A stretch of DNA of 64,000 bases, taken from positions 3,312,228 to 3,376,227 of the forward strand of contig NW_024468914.1 of the NCBI RefSeq assembly GCF_011745365.1. Reading direction: 5' to 3'. Position 1 is the first letter of the stretch. Each line of letters opens with the position of its first letter. Positions 35,310 through 46,125 of this stretch are shown piece after piece. Under the pieces are notes generated by a model. It was not told where the DNA came from. It searched no databases and saw only the letters and a program-made list of their open reading frames with translations. The DNA is from Cryphonectria parasitica EP155 (taxonomy: Eukaryota; Ascomycota; Sordariomycetes; Diaporthales; Cryphonectriaceae). The position numbers and the translations under genes are program-made.

Positions 35310-36242
35310 ATGCCGCCCCAGCTCAAAATCCACGTTCAGGGCTCCGGCTCTGTCTTTCGCACCGCCGAGCGTGGTGTCCTGTACATTGAGATTGCATGTA
35401 CAGGCACAGACAAGGTCAGCGTCTCCTCCACCGTCACCTCGACAACCGAGAGACTTGTCACTACGTTCAGGCAGTACGCGCTTAAGACCGAGGACGGCCT
35501 GTACCCTCACCCTGGCGCAGGCATCACCACCTTTGCTGTATCCGCTCCCACCACGCACTCCTACGTACCTATGGAATGGGTCGGCGATGAGCATAGGCCT
35601 GCCGCCAGGCAGTACACTGTCATCACCAACGCAGAGGTCGTCTTCCGCGACTTGAGCTTGCTCGCGAGGCTGGCCAGCGACATGACGGCCATGCCCAACG
35701 TGGGCATCGACCGAACCGAATGGAGGCTCACCGACGCTACTAGGAAGCTTATCACCCGCGAGGCTAGGGTCAAGGCCATGGAGAATGCTGTGGAGAAGGC
35801 ACGAGACTATGCCTCCGTCGTCGGACGGAACATGGTGGCTGTGAGCATCGATGATGGTCCCTCCAATGTGACTTTTGCAAGTCCGTTCCGCTCCGGTGGG
35901 TTTGGAGGCGTGCGCATGGCTCCGATGCAGCAGCAGAGGCAGATGCAACCACAGCAGATGCAGACGCAACCACGGCAGATGCAGATGCAACTACAACAGA
36001 TGCAGCAAAGACTTGCTCAGGCTCAAGCTGCTCAGGCTCAAGCTGCTCAGGCTCAAGCTGCTCAGGCTCAAGCTGCTCAGGCTCAAGCTGCTCAGGCCCA
36101 AGCTGCTCAGACCCAAGCTGCTGGTACATCGGTCGAAGGGCCCTCCCTGGAGCCTTCGACCATTACCGTCGATGCCCAGGTTGATGTCAAATTCGTGTCC
36201 ACGGACGGCGAGGAGGTGGATATGTCCCTTGGAGACGACTGA
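35310..36242 (+). CDS. SIMPL-domain (DUF541) protein with Gln-rich repeat tract
   Basis: A 310-residue single-exon protein. The first ATG of the frame is at 35310; earlier codons of the open frame have no ATG. Residues about 5-195 form a SIMPL/DUF541 domain: it opens with the typical IHVQGSGSVF strand and has VSSTVTSTTERLVTTF, a YTVITNAEVVFRDL segment, and an AREARVKAMENAVEKARDYA-like helix. In bacteria this family includes periplasmic or outer-membrane-associated proteins of mostly unknown role; fungal copies are soluble and uncharacterised. After the domain comes a Met/Gln-rich stretch, then about seven QAQAA repeats encoded by a 15-bp tandem array. A final strand-like segment (STITVDAQVDVKFVS) looks like the end of the domain and suggests the low-complexity region is an insertion. 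No signal peptide is seen. It may be GPI- and membrane-free cytosolic. Confidence 0.82.
   Translation: MPPQLKIHVQGSGSVFRTAERGVLYIEIACTGTDKVSVSSTVTSTTERLVTTFRQYALKTEDGLYPHPGAGITTFAVSAPTTHSYVPMEWVGDEHRPAARQYTVITNAEVVFRDLSLLARLASDMTAMPNVGIDRTEWRLTDATRKLITREARVKAMENAVEKARDYASVVGRNMVAVSIDDGPSNVTFASPFRSGGFGGVRMAPMQQQRQMQPQQMQTQPRQMQMQLQQMQQRLAQAQAAQAQAAQAQAAQAQAAQAQAAQAQAAQTQAAGTSVEGPSLEPSTITVDAQVDVKFVSTDGEEVDMSLGDD
36015..36122 (+). repeat. 15-bp in-frame tandem repeat (QAQAA)
   Basis: About seven copies of a 15-bp unit, GCTCAGGCTCAAGCT. Early copies are identical; the last two differ at single bases. The array encodes Gln/Ala repeats in the SIMPL protein and is likely to vary in copy number between strains. 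Confidence 0.9.
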
Positions 36243-37048
36243 AGCCTGTGTGTCTCATCAATTTTTCTTCGGAGCCTAGACAATTGATATTTTTCCTTGT
36301 TCATCCTGACTTTCGAAACGAGTTCCTCCATCCAGTTCAGTGTGTAGTGAGTCAATCTCGGCTATCCTCCACGGTCTCCTAGGCGCCATAGATGGCATTC
36401 TAGTTATCAGACGTGTTATCTTGGTCAGGCGAGAGTTCTCAATTTATTAGGATGACTAAGGACGAAGGATTGACACTACTTATAGAAGGTTTTTATAAAT
36501 TCCTCATTCATGCTATTAAGGCTACAGGCAGCAGCGCTAGGGCATACTCCATCATAGTTAAGATAAGAATACACCCAAGTCGGTCGATACTCATTCCGTC
36601 AAATTACATTAGAATCCCGTCAGCTCACTATGGAGAAGCTTCTCATGTACGATTTCTATTGATTTTCTCCTCCATAATATCGGGCAGAGCACGTATCAAA
36701 GGAGTCGTGCTCTCTTTTAAAGCTGACGCGATGAGGCGCTTCTCACAAGCAGAGTTGCCGCGGATGCCTGGAAGCCTTGGGCGCAAAGATTCACTGGCTG
36801 CCGGCCGTCGCTACGGGTGCACTAAAAGCTGCAGTGGCGCCTGTGGACCCAGTAATTATAGGTACTTCAGTAGCGCTGATGTAAGGTGAACCTCGCACTG
36901 GACCCTCTCAGCACGCGACGCAGTCTCGATGGGTTCATTTATATACCGTGACACAGCTCGCCCGTACCGCTCACTGGATTTCTGTACACCTCGCCTCTAT
37001 TCTCAACTCATCGTTACTTTGCACATTTACCTACCTTGACGGTCCACT
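36243..37048. other. Spacer, nothing recognised
   Basis: A gap between the SIMPL and cupin genes. The one longer frame (36413-36889 plus) has no domain and ordinary spacer composition. It includes the cupin gene promoter. Confidence 0.5.
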
Positions 37049-37947
37049 ATGGCCTACAACTGGCAGCTCTGGCTCTCGGCCCGGCCCACGCAGCGGACCA
37101 AGTCCGTTCAGAACGCCACTGTGCCCTCCGCCGGAGATGCCATCCTCTACGAGTTTCCCGTCCACAATGGCCTGAGAGCCGTGCGCGAGACCCACTACCT
37201 CAGCAACAAGACCGTCAGAGATGGGAAATCGGGCCCTCCGCTGTAAGTCTGAGTGTTGAAACAGTAAACGCGGCTGGGATGAAAATGAGTCCAATGCTGA
37301 CGACGATGGCTGAGGGCAAAAGTCATATCCACCTGCGGCAGAAGGAGACCTTTGAGGTGGAGCAGGGCGTGCTAGGTATCGTGAAGAACGGTGTGGAATA
37401 TGCCATCCGCAAGGAAGATGGCCCGGTCTCGGTCACGCCTGGTGTCAGGTAAGCCCCAGGGTTTCGCGGAAGAAAAAAAAAGTGAAGAGGAAAGCCACGA
37501 AAGAAACAATCATCTCACAAATGTGGATGGAACGAAAATTGTAGGCACACATTCTGGACACATGCCACGTCGCAGGAGGACGTGGTCTTCAAGGTCTGGG
37601 TTGAGCCTCAAGACTTGGACCACGGCTTCGACGAGAGCTTCATGCGCAACTTCAGCGGGTACCTGCGGGACTGCGAGCGGGACAAGCTGGCGCCCTCCCT
37701 GTTCCAGATCCTGTTGTTCCTGTACGATGCCGACATCGTCCTCACGCCTCCGTTCTGGTTGCCTCTCTGGTTCTTGGTGTCTCTGCACCATGTTCTTGCG
37801 TACTGGGTCGGGGCTGGTCTGCTTGGGTGAGTTGTTGCGCTCTCGTCTTTGTTGTTGGGTAGATGGCGTTGACTGACCGCGGTTATGTTTTGTTTATGAT
37901 CTAGCTACAAGGCAAGTTATCCCGAGTACAGCAGCCTGAGGAAGTAG
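37049..37947 (+). CDS. Cupin-domain protein with C-terminal membrane segment
   Basis: A small fungal RmlC-type cupin. Four exons join in phase: 37049-37242, 37323-37448, 37545-37826, 37905-37947, giving 214 residues. The cupin barrel occupies about 25-140. Motif 1 is GPPLHIHLRQKETFEVEQG, made across intron 1, with both His and the downstream Glu present; motif 2 is GVRHTFWTHA, across intron 2. A metal site is therefore plausible. The C-terminal part carries a hydrophobic stretch (FWLPLWFLVSLHHVLAYWVGAGLLG) that looks like a membrane segment, with a short cytosolic tail. Intron 1 uses an AAG acceptor, less common than CAG/TAG but required by frame and by the conserved motif. Substrate is unknown; cupins range from dioxygenases and isomerases to binding proteins. 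Confidence 0.85.
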
Positions 37948-38592
37948 GGGTACCATAAACGAGAGGGTATGCGCGCCTCAAAGTATTGTTATCGACGTGT
38001 TTGAGAAGAGGTCATCTATGTCCGCTCTGTTTGGAGTGGAGAAAGTGATGTTCATGAGCCCTTGCAGGACATTGTACTGAGACTTAGTTGGCTAAAGACT
38101 GGAATTTTGCAAAGTAACAAGTAGGAGTCTATTAATACCCGTGGATCTGAATTTACACCTATCCTCGCCTTCATCAAGGCTGTGCTCCCTGTTCCATTGC
38201 TCACTGCTAAGTTCGTTGTCACTGACCATTGATGCGAACCTTGGAAGCGCGGAGTGGTCGATGTTGAAGTTGACGGTGTGTTGACGGTACCCTGTCTGTT
38301 CAAACGATATATGTAAAGACAAATATGCATGCATATGTATATACATTCTAGCGACTCATAGTTTCTCTATGAATCTTAATATAATTCTATATACAACTCT
38401 TTCTTGGTGGACACTATTCGTACAGTTGATACATCGAGTGATGCGCTCCGATTAGCCCAAGGTAAAATCCAATATGTCTCGGTTCTTTTTTTCCCCCTGA
38501 AGCATGTGTGTCGGCGTGGTCCTACACCTACCCAAACTACACCATGCCATATAATACAGATATATAATACAGACCTTTATACATTTGAAATA
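37948..38592. other. Convergent 3' flanks
   Basis: AT-rich stretch between the converging cupin and AAA ATPase genes, with TATA-rich runs around 38310-38350 and 38550-38590. No gene is seen. Confidence 0.5.
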
Positions 38593-40229
38593 TCAAATTT
38601 TTGCGCGGCTTACCAGCTCGATGTCGTCGTCAAGAGCTGTCCTCGACTCTTCGTTGGCTACCCATGCGGCAATACTGGCTGCAGCCTCGGCAGCGTCTTC
38701 TAGATGCAATTGGAAGAAGCCTTGAAGCTGGGAAGGGGCCAAGGTATTTTCTGGGATGTGCCTTGCGAATTCAGACGCCAGGCGGCGCAGGGCAAGGTCA
38801 TACTCCTCGGGGCTCCCACCAGTAGCCGCAGCATTGGCAGCATCTGCTGCATCCACACGAAACATCCTCAGGAACATCTCCCCGGCTGACTTCTGGCTGA
38901 TGTTGCCGAGATGAACCCTCATGTCGACCCGTCCCGGGCGTACGAGGGCGCCGTCGAGGCGGTCCGGCTTGTTTGTGGTCATGATCACGATGCGCCCCTC
39001 CTGGGACCCCACGCCGTCCAGGACATTGAGCAGGCCCGAGAGGGTGCAGTTGGAGGTGGGACTGCGGCTCCCAGACCCGGCGGTCCGATCGTCCCTTTCG
39101 TGCGGCGCATCACGGTCCGCCCAGACGGCGTCGATGTCCTCTAGGAGCACAATGCACTGAGGAGGGATCTCCTGGAACATTTGCTCCAGATCCGCATCGG
39201 AGGCTACACTGGGTATCTTCACCTCGTAGAGATCAAGGCCGAACTCACCGGCAAGGGCTGATGACAATGAGGATTTGCCCGTCCCCGGAGGACCATAGAA
39301 TAGATATCCTGAATAGACAGACAGTCGTCAGCTTCTTTTCTCCTATTTCTCTCTTCGCCTTGGACGCTGGTGATATGGCATGCGTGAGAGTGGTAGGATT
39401 GCTTACCTCTGCGATACGGCATGCTCCGGCTCCGATACCGCCTCTGGGTCTCAGGATCAAGGTACTTGCGAATGTCGGACAACAGGCGCTGCTTCACGTC
39501 CTCGTCAAAGTGCACCGTCTCCAGCAGTCGGATTGGCTTGCGCGACTTGGGCTGCCATGAAATCCCATAGCGATCCCTTGAGTAGACAGTGACAAAGTAC
39601 TGAGTCTGCTGGTCTGCGTACTCCCGACAGGCCCTGATGAAGGACTGGATAGGCTCGGCAGATCTCCCGAGACAGCTGATGGTGAGCTCTTCGCCGCCGA
39701 TCCCGTCGTACCCAGGATCACACATGGAGGCATTGAAGCTCTCCATCGAGCGGTTCAGGATGAAGGGTCTCCCGCAGTGCCAGAACCATAGCGTCTCGAA
39801 GTGGGGCAGATACTGCACGGCCCGTTGGGTCTTCTTCAGGGACCCAGACTCCGAGCCATCACCACGCCCGAGCCTCGTTTCGGTGCGAGCCGTGAAGAAG
39901 CGGGTGTTGTTTCGGGGCCGGACAACATTAGCCAGGACCCAAGACACAACATTTCTATTCAGAGAGTCCCTCCCGGGTATAACGACGGATGCGATGAAGA
40001 AATGCCGAATCCAGGTGTAGGTCTCGTGCCAGGCACGATGCAACAGTCGCCATCCCGCAGGAACCACACCTGCAATGGCGATGATGGAGCCGAGGTGAGT
40101 TATGTCAAGGCGGGAAAGCGAGGGCCAGTAAGATGTTGCTGCCGAGAAGATCGATGCAAACCCATGAGGTATGTGGCCTGAGAGTCGGACAGTAGGTATT
40201 GCGCCTCCCGCATGGAAAGGCTGAGCCAT
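38593..40229 (-). CDS. BCS1-like AAA ATPase
   Basis: An AAA ATPase of the BCS1 type; yeast Bcs1 sits in the inner mitochondrial membrane and inserts the Rieske protein into complex III. Exons 40229-39407 and 39308-38593 join in phase 1 (GTAAGC donor, CAG acceptor) and give 512 residues. A membrane segment (LGSIIAIAGVVPAGWRLL) near residues 46-63 is followed by the BCS1 N-terminal domain (about 75-240). The ATPase has Walker A GPPGTGKS at 280-287, Walker B CIVLLED at 326-332 and the sensor/SRH segment MTTNKPDRLDGALVRPGRVD. Fungi carry several BCS1 paralogues besides the Rieske translocase. An Ala/Asp-rich insertion after the SRH and a divergent N-terminus suggest this is one of those expanded paralogues and not the housekeeping copy. 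Confidence 0.88.
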
Positions 40230-41416
40230 GGCCTTGAGGTGTGAGAGGCGCCCTGGAGAGGGTGAGACGAAAGATAGGGGAGGGTCGGTCGCCTCTCAGG
40301 CCAAGGAGAATTGATGGGAACAGAAAGGATTCAGGGGGCAAAAAGCGCGAAAATATAAATATGTGTTACATAATGAATGAAAAGAAACGTGGGCTGAGTC
40401 ACCATCTGCCTGTGATGAGAGAGAAATAAAGGTGAAGAAAGAATCATGTGTTGTATGAGAGAGAGAGGGAGTTTGATGAGATCAGGTCGGAAGTTTTCGC
40501 ACGGCCTAAACTGCGATGGGAGCCTGCCAGGTGTCAAAGTAGTGCCCACAGCTGCTTGGGCTGAGCTGGCAGCTGGCGGCGATCTCCTCCCGAACACTGA
40601 AGTGATAGTCGTGTCCACCCACTCAAGTTGAGAGGTATATTAATTACTACATAAGACATATTATCCTTTTACTCAAAACATCATTGTAGGGGAACACCGC
40701 ATCATTATTCTCTGTGCTTATTTTCCCGTAGTGCTCTTACTACCTTGATACAATGCATAGGAATTATGTAGACCATGGCGCAACTACTCACTCTTAAGTA
40801 CTCAAGTCCTTGTTTGAAGATGACGGTTGCATTAAGACTTGGCAGGAATTCTGTTTGGGAAGGCACACGTCCCCTTTTATGTGCTTTAACGATGTTGTAC
40901 TGTAAGATTGTGAATTCGGTCTCAATTCTCATCTCACAATGAACTCAGATGCCACAGAAGCCTGACGTCGCTTAATTATGTTTCAATTGAATTGATATCA
41001 CATCACACATATAATTACCATTCATTGATGATGAAGGATGAGAATCAAGACAGTGCCCTCTAATGGCTACGGCACAAGAAACAAAAATAGACGTGCGTGC
41101 TTTTAGACAGACGTCATTTAGATTTGTGGTATGGAACACGGCATCATGGAGACGGAAGGCAACAAGATTGACAGCAGTGAGTTTTGACATTTCTGGACTG
41201 TTGTCACTTTTTATATATACACGTACACTTGCGCCCGGTGAACACATCCAAGCCCCCGTCTTTGAAAAAATGATTTGCACAAGAGAAAGAAGAGAACAAC
41301 CCCAACAGCTTCACCTTCGACAAGCTTTTCCCGCCATCATCAAGCTCATTAGAACATGTCCCAGGAAGGGTCTGGTCAGGTATTGATACAACACGAGATT
41401 GGACCAAAACATTGAC
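40230..41416. other. Spacer, nothing recognised
   Basis: A 1.2 kb AT-rich gap that holds the ATPase promoter and the 3' flank of the eqolisin gene. Short overlapping frames only. Confidence 0.5.
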
Positions 41417-42345
41417 TTAACCGACGTAGTCGCAGGTGACGGTCTCGCCGCTGGCGCTGCACGAGGTGTAGACGGTGCCGGACTGGCGGATGTCAATGAT
41501 GGAGCCGGAGCCGGCCTCGATGGTGGAGGAGCCAGAGGTGGCGTAGGCATCAGTGAACTCGACGCTGTCGAAGTCGGCGAAGGGGACGAGGCTGAGACCC
41601 TCCTCGAAGTCCTCAACGATCCACTCGGCGTCGTACTCGCACAGGTCGCCCTCGGTGTTGGTGAAGCTGTAGGTCACAGACTTGCCGGTGGTGACGTTCT
41701 CAATGACGGCAGTTCCCTTGGAGGTGCTGGTGGCAGTGACGGTCATGGTGACTGTGTCACCGGCATCGATGGTGATATCGAAGTCGTAGGCGTAGTCTGT
41801 GATTTACATCCTTGTAAGCAAATTGTTTTCTGTAGACTCGTGCGTGTTTGCTAACAAAGCAAACATACACAGGTCAGGGGATGGGGAGCAGGGACGGAGC
41901 AAAAGGAAAAAAACGTACCAGGGTACCACTCATACCAGGCGTCGAAGCTGACATCGCCAGCATCGTAGCAGAAGTCAACGCCGGTCTGGAGGATGGCGGT
42001 GTCGCAAGTGTCACCGTCAATGCCGACCCAGGCGGAGGCGCAGTAGCCCTCGAGGGCAGCCTTCAGGCCGCTGCCATCACCAGCAGAGGGGGTGGGGACG
42101 ACAATGGTGCCGGTGACGTAGTCAATGCCGGTGCTGGTGTAGACAGAGCCAGCCCAGTTGGTCGAGTAGGAGACGTGGCTGGTCTCGTTGTAGGTGACAT
42201 CGCTGGCCTGGATCCTGGGCTGCGAGTTGCGCTGCGAGGCACGCTTGGCGGCCTTCTCGGCGTGGCGGGCACGGCGGTGCTCAGTCAGGCGGGCACCGAG
42301 GGCGACCTCGGCGGTGGCCAGGAGGGCAATGGTGGAGAACTTCAT
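41417..42345 (-). CDS. Secreted glutamic endopeptidase (eqolisin, family G1)
   Basis: An acid endopeptidase of family G1, related to scytalidoglutamic peptidase and aspergillopepsin II. It acts outside the cell. Exons 42345-41919 and 41796-41417 join in phase 1 (122-nt intron, GTACGT donor, CAG acceptor) and give 268 residues. A signal peptide (MKFSTIALLATAEVALG) is followed by a basic propeptide with a Lys-Arg site at 34-35. The mature domain starts near TNWAGSVY (62-69). The catalytic pair is present: Gln120 in AILQTGVDF and Glu200 in EWIVEDF, about the family spacing. SFDAWYEWYPDY is the usual strand across the splice site. The Cys residues (102, 114, 126, 195, 255, 264) could form disulfides. 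A TATA box lies about 130 nt upstream. Confidence 0.93.
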
Positions 42346-45300
42346 GTTGACTTGACGAGAGGTCGACGAGAGAGAAGACTTGAGACTTGAGATCGAAGGA
42401 GCTGATGAGACGAGAGCTGCTGGGATGAGGAGCCGAGAGAAATGGAGAGACAGGAGGGCGAGGTCTTGGCCAGATTTATACTCAGAAGGTCTCGAGGCGA
42501 TCAAGGGCAAGATGCGATGGATGGAGGAACGAATTTCCCAAGAGACCGTTGGCCCGTCGGCCATCTTCGAGCCACGCGAGGCGACGACATGACAACTGTG
42601 GAACCACGATAATGGAAAGACCACCTTCCTGATACACCTGTAGCATCCAGTTTCCTATAGGGCACAGCGTAGAGTTGCATCCTCAGAGGGATATGCATGC
42701 AAGAATAGAGGTGCACGGCATTTACTGCATGGGGCGCTGTGGACTTGCATTGGTCGGACACGTGCAGAATCCATTTCTAGCCCCGATAGCCTCGTACGCC
42801 TCTATCCTGCTGCTCCCTCGTAATCCCATTCGTCAGTCTTTGGATTGATTGTAGACTAGTATTTAGTTGCGTCCAGGGTGTTCTGTGAAGGATAATTCCC
42901 TTTGGCGATGCTCTGTGACACAATTCATTCTCTGCTCGCCATTCTTTTTATACCGCATCTTACATCCCCCGAATTCTTAGAGGCTCACACAGACATAATG
43001 GTACACACACTATTAATAATGCATCAACGGCAAGCCCTTTGCCAAGTGAAATATCTCGGATGTATGATTCCGATCAACTATGTGGATGGTGGAGGTACAT
43101 GTGGGCACAGAGGAGCCACCACAGCACCTGGGACCTGCAGGGCTTCCTACAGTATTCACAGGTTGCTCTGTGATCCGAGTCCTGGAAGTCGCTGACCTTC
43201 CATAAGCAGTACGATCTGCACAAGGGCGTTTCCGCGCATCTAGGATGGACCCTTGGATTTTGGAAGCCCGAGGATGCGAGTAGGGTTGTTTTGTTTCCCG
43301 GGCCCCCAGTTACTACGTACACAGCATGATTTGTGTGGATCATCTCTGGGGATATCATCTCTGTTTCTCTCTGGAGTTTACTTCTGAGTAATCAACGTCT
43401 TGTTCAACGGCTGACAACTGGAAACATCTTAATCGGTATTGAGTTTCCTGGTTCAATCATAGACTTTGAGTTTAATAACCCTTCGGTATTATACAGCCAT
43501 GTGCACATACGTATGTCGGTGGCTACATCGTACTACCTTCCTGTACAAAAGAATATATGCATACATCGCTAGTGTGCGAATCTTTTCTATTTTGGCAGAC
43601 AGTGTTACCATCGACCTGTCGGCGGCAATTGGGAAAAGAGCCGATGGAACCTCTGAGAATCCATCTGCTGTTCGACCCAGCTTCCTTTTAAAGTTGACGT
43701 GCATCCGAGTGGCACTCCCAGTGGGTCCCGCCGCTGCGTAGTCAGCCACGCAAGAGTGATCCGATCCACCGACCATGCGGAGATGGTCAACGCCAACTCC
43801 CACCTCCCGCCGGCTGTTGGGCGAGGCTTATTGCCGTTTGTCTGTTGGCTCTCGGCCTAGGACCTGCATTGGGGTGCTGCTGCGGTAGCTCCTTTACAGT
43901 GCTTTGCGGCTGATATGCCCAAGGCGAACAAAGTCTCTGGGGGTCTATAAACGCGCAGTCCACATATAATTGTTACATATCATATAGGTAATGTTTCATT
44001 TTTATGGGGTGCTTCTATGGCATCATTGTATTATGGAGGCGGAATTTTTAATCAGCTCACAGCGGTTATAAACGGTCAGTAAGAGTGGACTGGTCCGGCC
44101 TGCCTGCTCCGGTTGCGTGCAACGCAGACTGATTACCTGTTCCAGTTCAATCCACAATATCAACGTGGGTTGATCACTTCTCAGTCAGTTGGTTCTCACA
44201 TGCCAGCTCTATCTCAGAGAATCAGCAACGAAAGCAACGTACGTGGGTCGATTCTATAGTGCCCAATGACGTGATACCGACGGTACGTGGGAGGAGCTCG
44301 GACATGGCGGCCATGAACAACTTGTTCGGGAAGGAGAAAAGGCCGTATGGGTACTTGAGAATGCATGAGCCTCTTGAGTGGTAGGTGGTATGACGTACAG
44401 ACCATATAGTCCTGGCCACGAGGCTATTGCACCCCAAAGAACCACCTGTTCGTCTCGTGGCTCCTTTGGCTAGAGACTTTCTAGAAGCTTGGCTGCCTTC
44501 CAAGGTTCGTCTGGCGGCCACCAGCAAAAGGGTGGGTAGCCATGAAGGCGACCCTCCCAACCGAAGTCGTTGCTTTCAATCAGAGGTGGCGTGGGGCCTT
44601 ATCAACTCCAAGCCATTTGCAAGGGGTTGCCATTCTAGACCAGGCCGTGCTTTCATCACTCTGGATGATTCCAAGCCGCAAATGGACGTAGGCTATAAGA
44701 TCTGCCGATTGGACATTGGGTAGTCAGGCGTAACGAATCAGATTCAGGCTTTTGACTTTCAAATTATCATCGGCTTCTTGGCATCAGAAACTGAAGGTGG
44801 TATTGCTTCGTGATCACGTTTGATGTTGGCGGACAATCTTTGGACTCCGATTGTCGTCAGATCCAGTGTTGCCAAGAACTGTTGGTCACGATAATAGCAT
44901 CCCATCGAACACGTCAAGGGGCATTATCGCGTATTGGCATGCTAACTTATTCATGCCTGGTCCAGACCTCGCGTGATCTTCATGATCATCTTTGGTCGAG
45001 ACTCTTCTTCCCCAGATATGGGTCGCAGGCTGAGAGGACGCAGATCATCGTCGTTTTTGCGACCACGCGGTGCTTTTGTCTGAATACGCCGATTGCCCTA
45101 GGCTCCACGCTTTGCTCCAGCTTTTGAATTCTGCTGTTTCCCTGTTGGTTCTGTGGGCGGTTGAGCAAGTGTTTGTGTTGTGTCGCATATTTTACATGTA
45201 CTATGAACCATTCACAATTCGTGAAAGTAACATACCTCAAAGTTCATTGTCACTAGGCATCAGATAGCAGTCACCTTGGTCCTATCATCCCATGACACCT

Positions 45301-46125
45301 TCTCCTCTCGATCGATAAATCCTTGATTACAGATTTAAGTGGTTGGACAATCGTTGTGATAAGGCATTACGGGACTGAAGTGCACAGCGATCTGTACCAA
45401 AGAACATTCACCGCCATCGAGAAATCATTTATGCCATACGACCGGTCACGATCAACGGCGCTCCGCCTTTATTAGAAGTTGGCGTAATAATTCACTAACA
45501 GAAATGTACCAAAAACCCCTTTTGCCCTGCTAGATAATGATAGCCTTTATGTCATGGTTTGGCAGGGTCTTCGGGATACGAAGTAGCAATTGTCTATCGT
45601 CACCAGCTTAGCCAGCGAGTGAGCCGTCAGAAATGAGCCATACGTTTCCCTCCCAAGGTCTAGTCGGCCTATATTCGACAGGGGCAAAGAAGTCCAATGA
45701 CCATATCCTTCTTCTACTGATGATAGTCATCTTGACTGCAGTTGCTGTCCTCCACCATAAAAGTTGAGACACAGAAGGTCATAACCCAAATCATTCACTA
45801 TCATGATGCAGTCTAGTTTGTAGTGAGCTACAGGAGGCCACTTTATGATAAACATGTGCAATACGCAACATCTGCCATATGACTACCAAAAAAACAAGCC
45901 GTTAACCACTCCTATGGATACTGGCCGCATGACGAAAACAGCTAGCAAAGACCCCGTCTCACTCCTTAGCTACCTTCGACCATGCCCTTGCCAACATGGA
46001 ATTCATAGCGGAGTCTGTTAAAGTCACTGAGAAAGATGAACTCATACATTTCCTCGCGGGCTGCATGGACGCCAGTCACCTCAGCAATCCGGATCACCGA
46101 TATCCCTCCTCTCGGATGCAAATGA
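42346..46125. other. 3.8 kb spacer, no gene recognised
   Basis: No supportable gene. Open frames are at most about 112 codons, on both strands, without domains. The composition is AT-richer than the coding parts of the window, especially 43.3-44.1 and 45.3-46.0 kb. No terminal repeats or transposase-like frame are seen. Confidence 0.5.
42474..42480 (-). promoter_or_regulatory. TATA box, eqolisin gene
   Basis: TATAAAT on the minus strand about 130 nt upstream of the eqolisin ATG. Confidence 0.5.

Noticed and set aside
35208..35990. 260-codon minus-strand frame opposite the SIMPL gene
   Set aside because: No domain, and the plus strand has the recognisable SIMPL domain. The antisense of the 15-bp array also gives an open low-complexity frame at 35770-36129, an artefact of the repeat.
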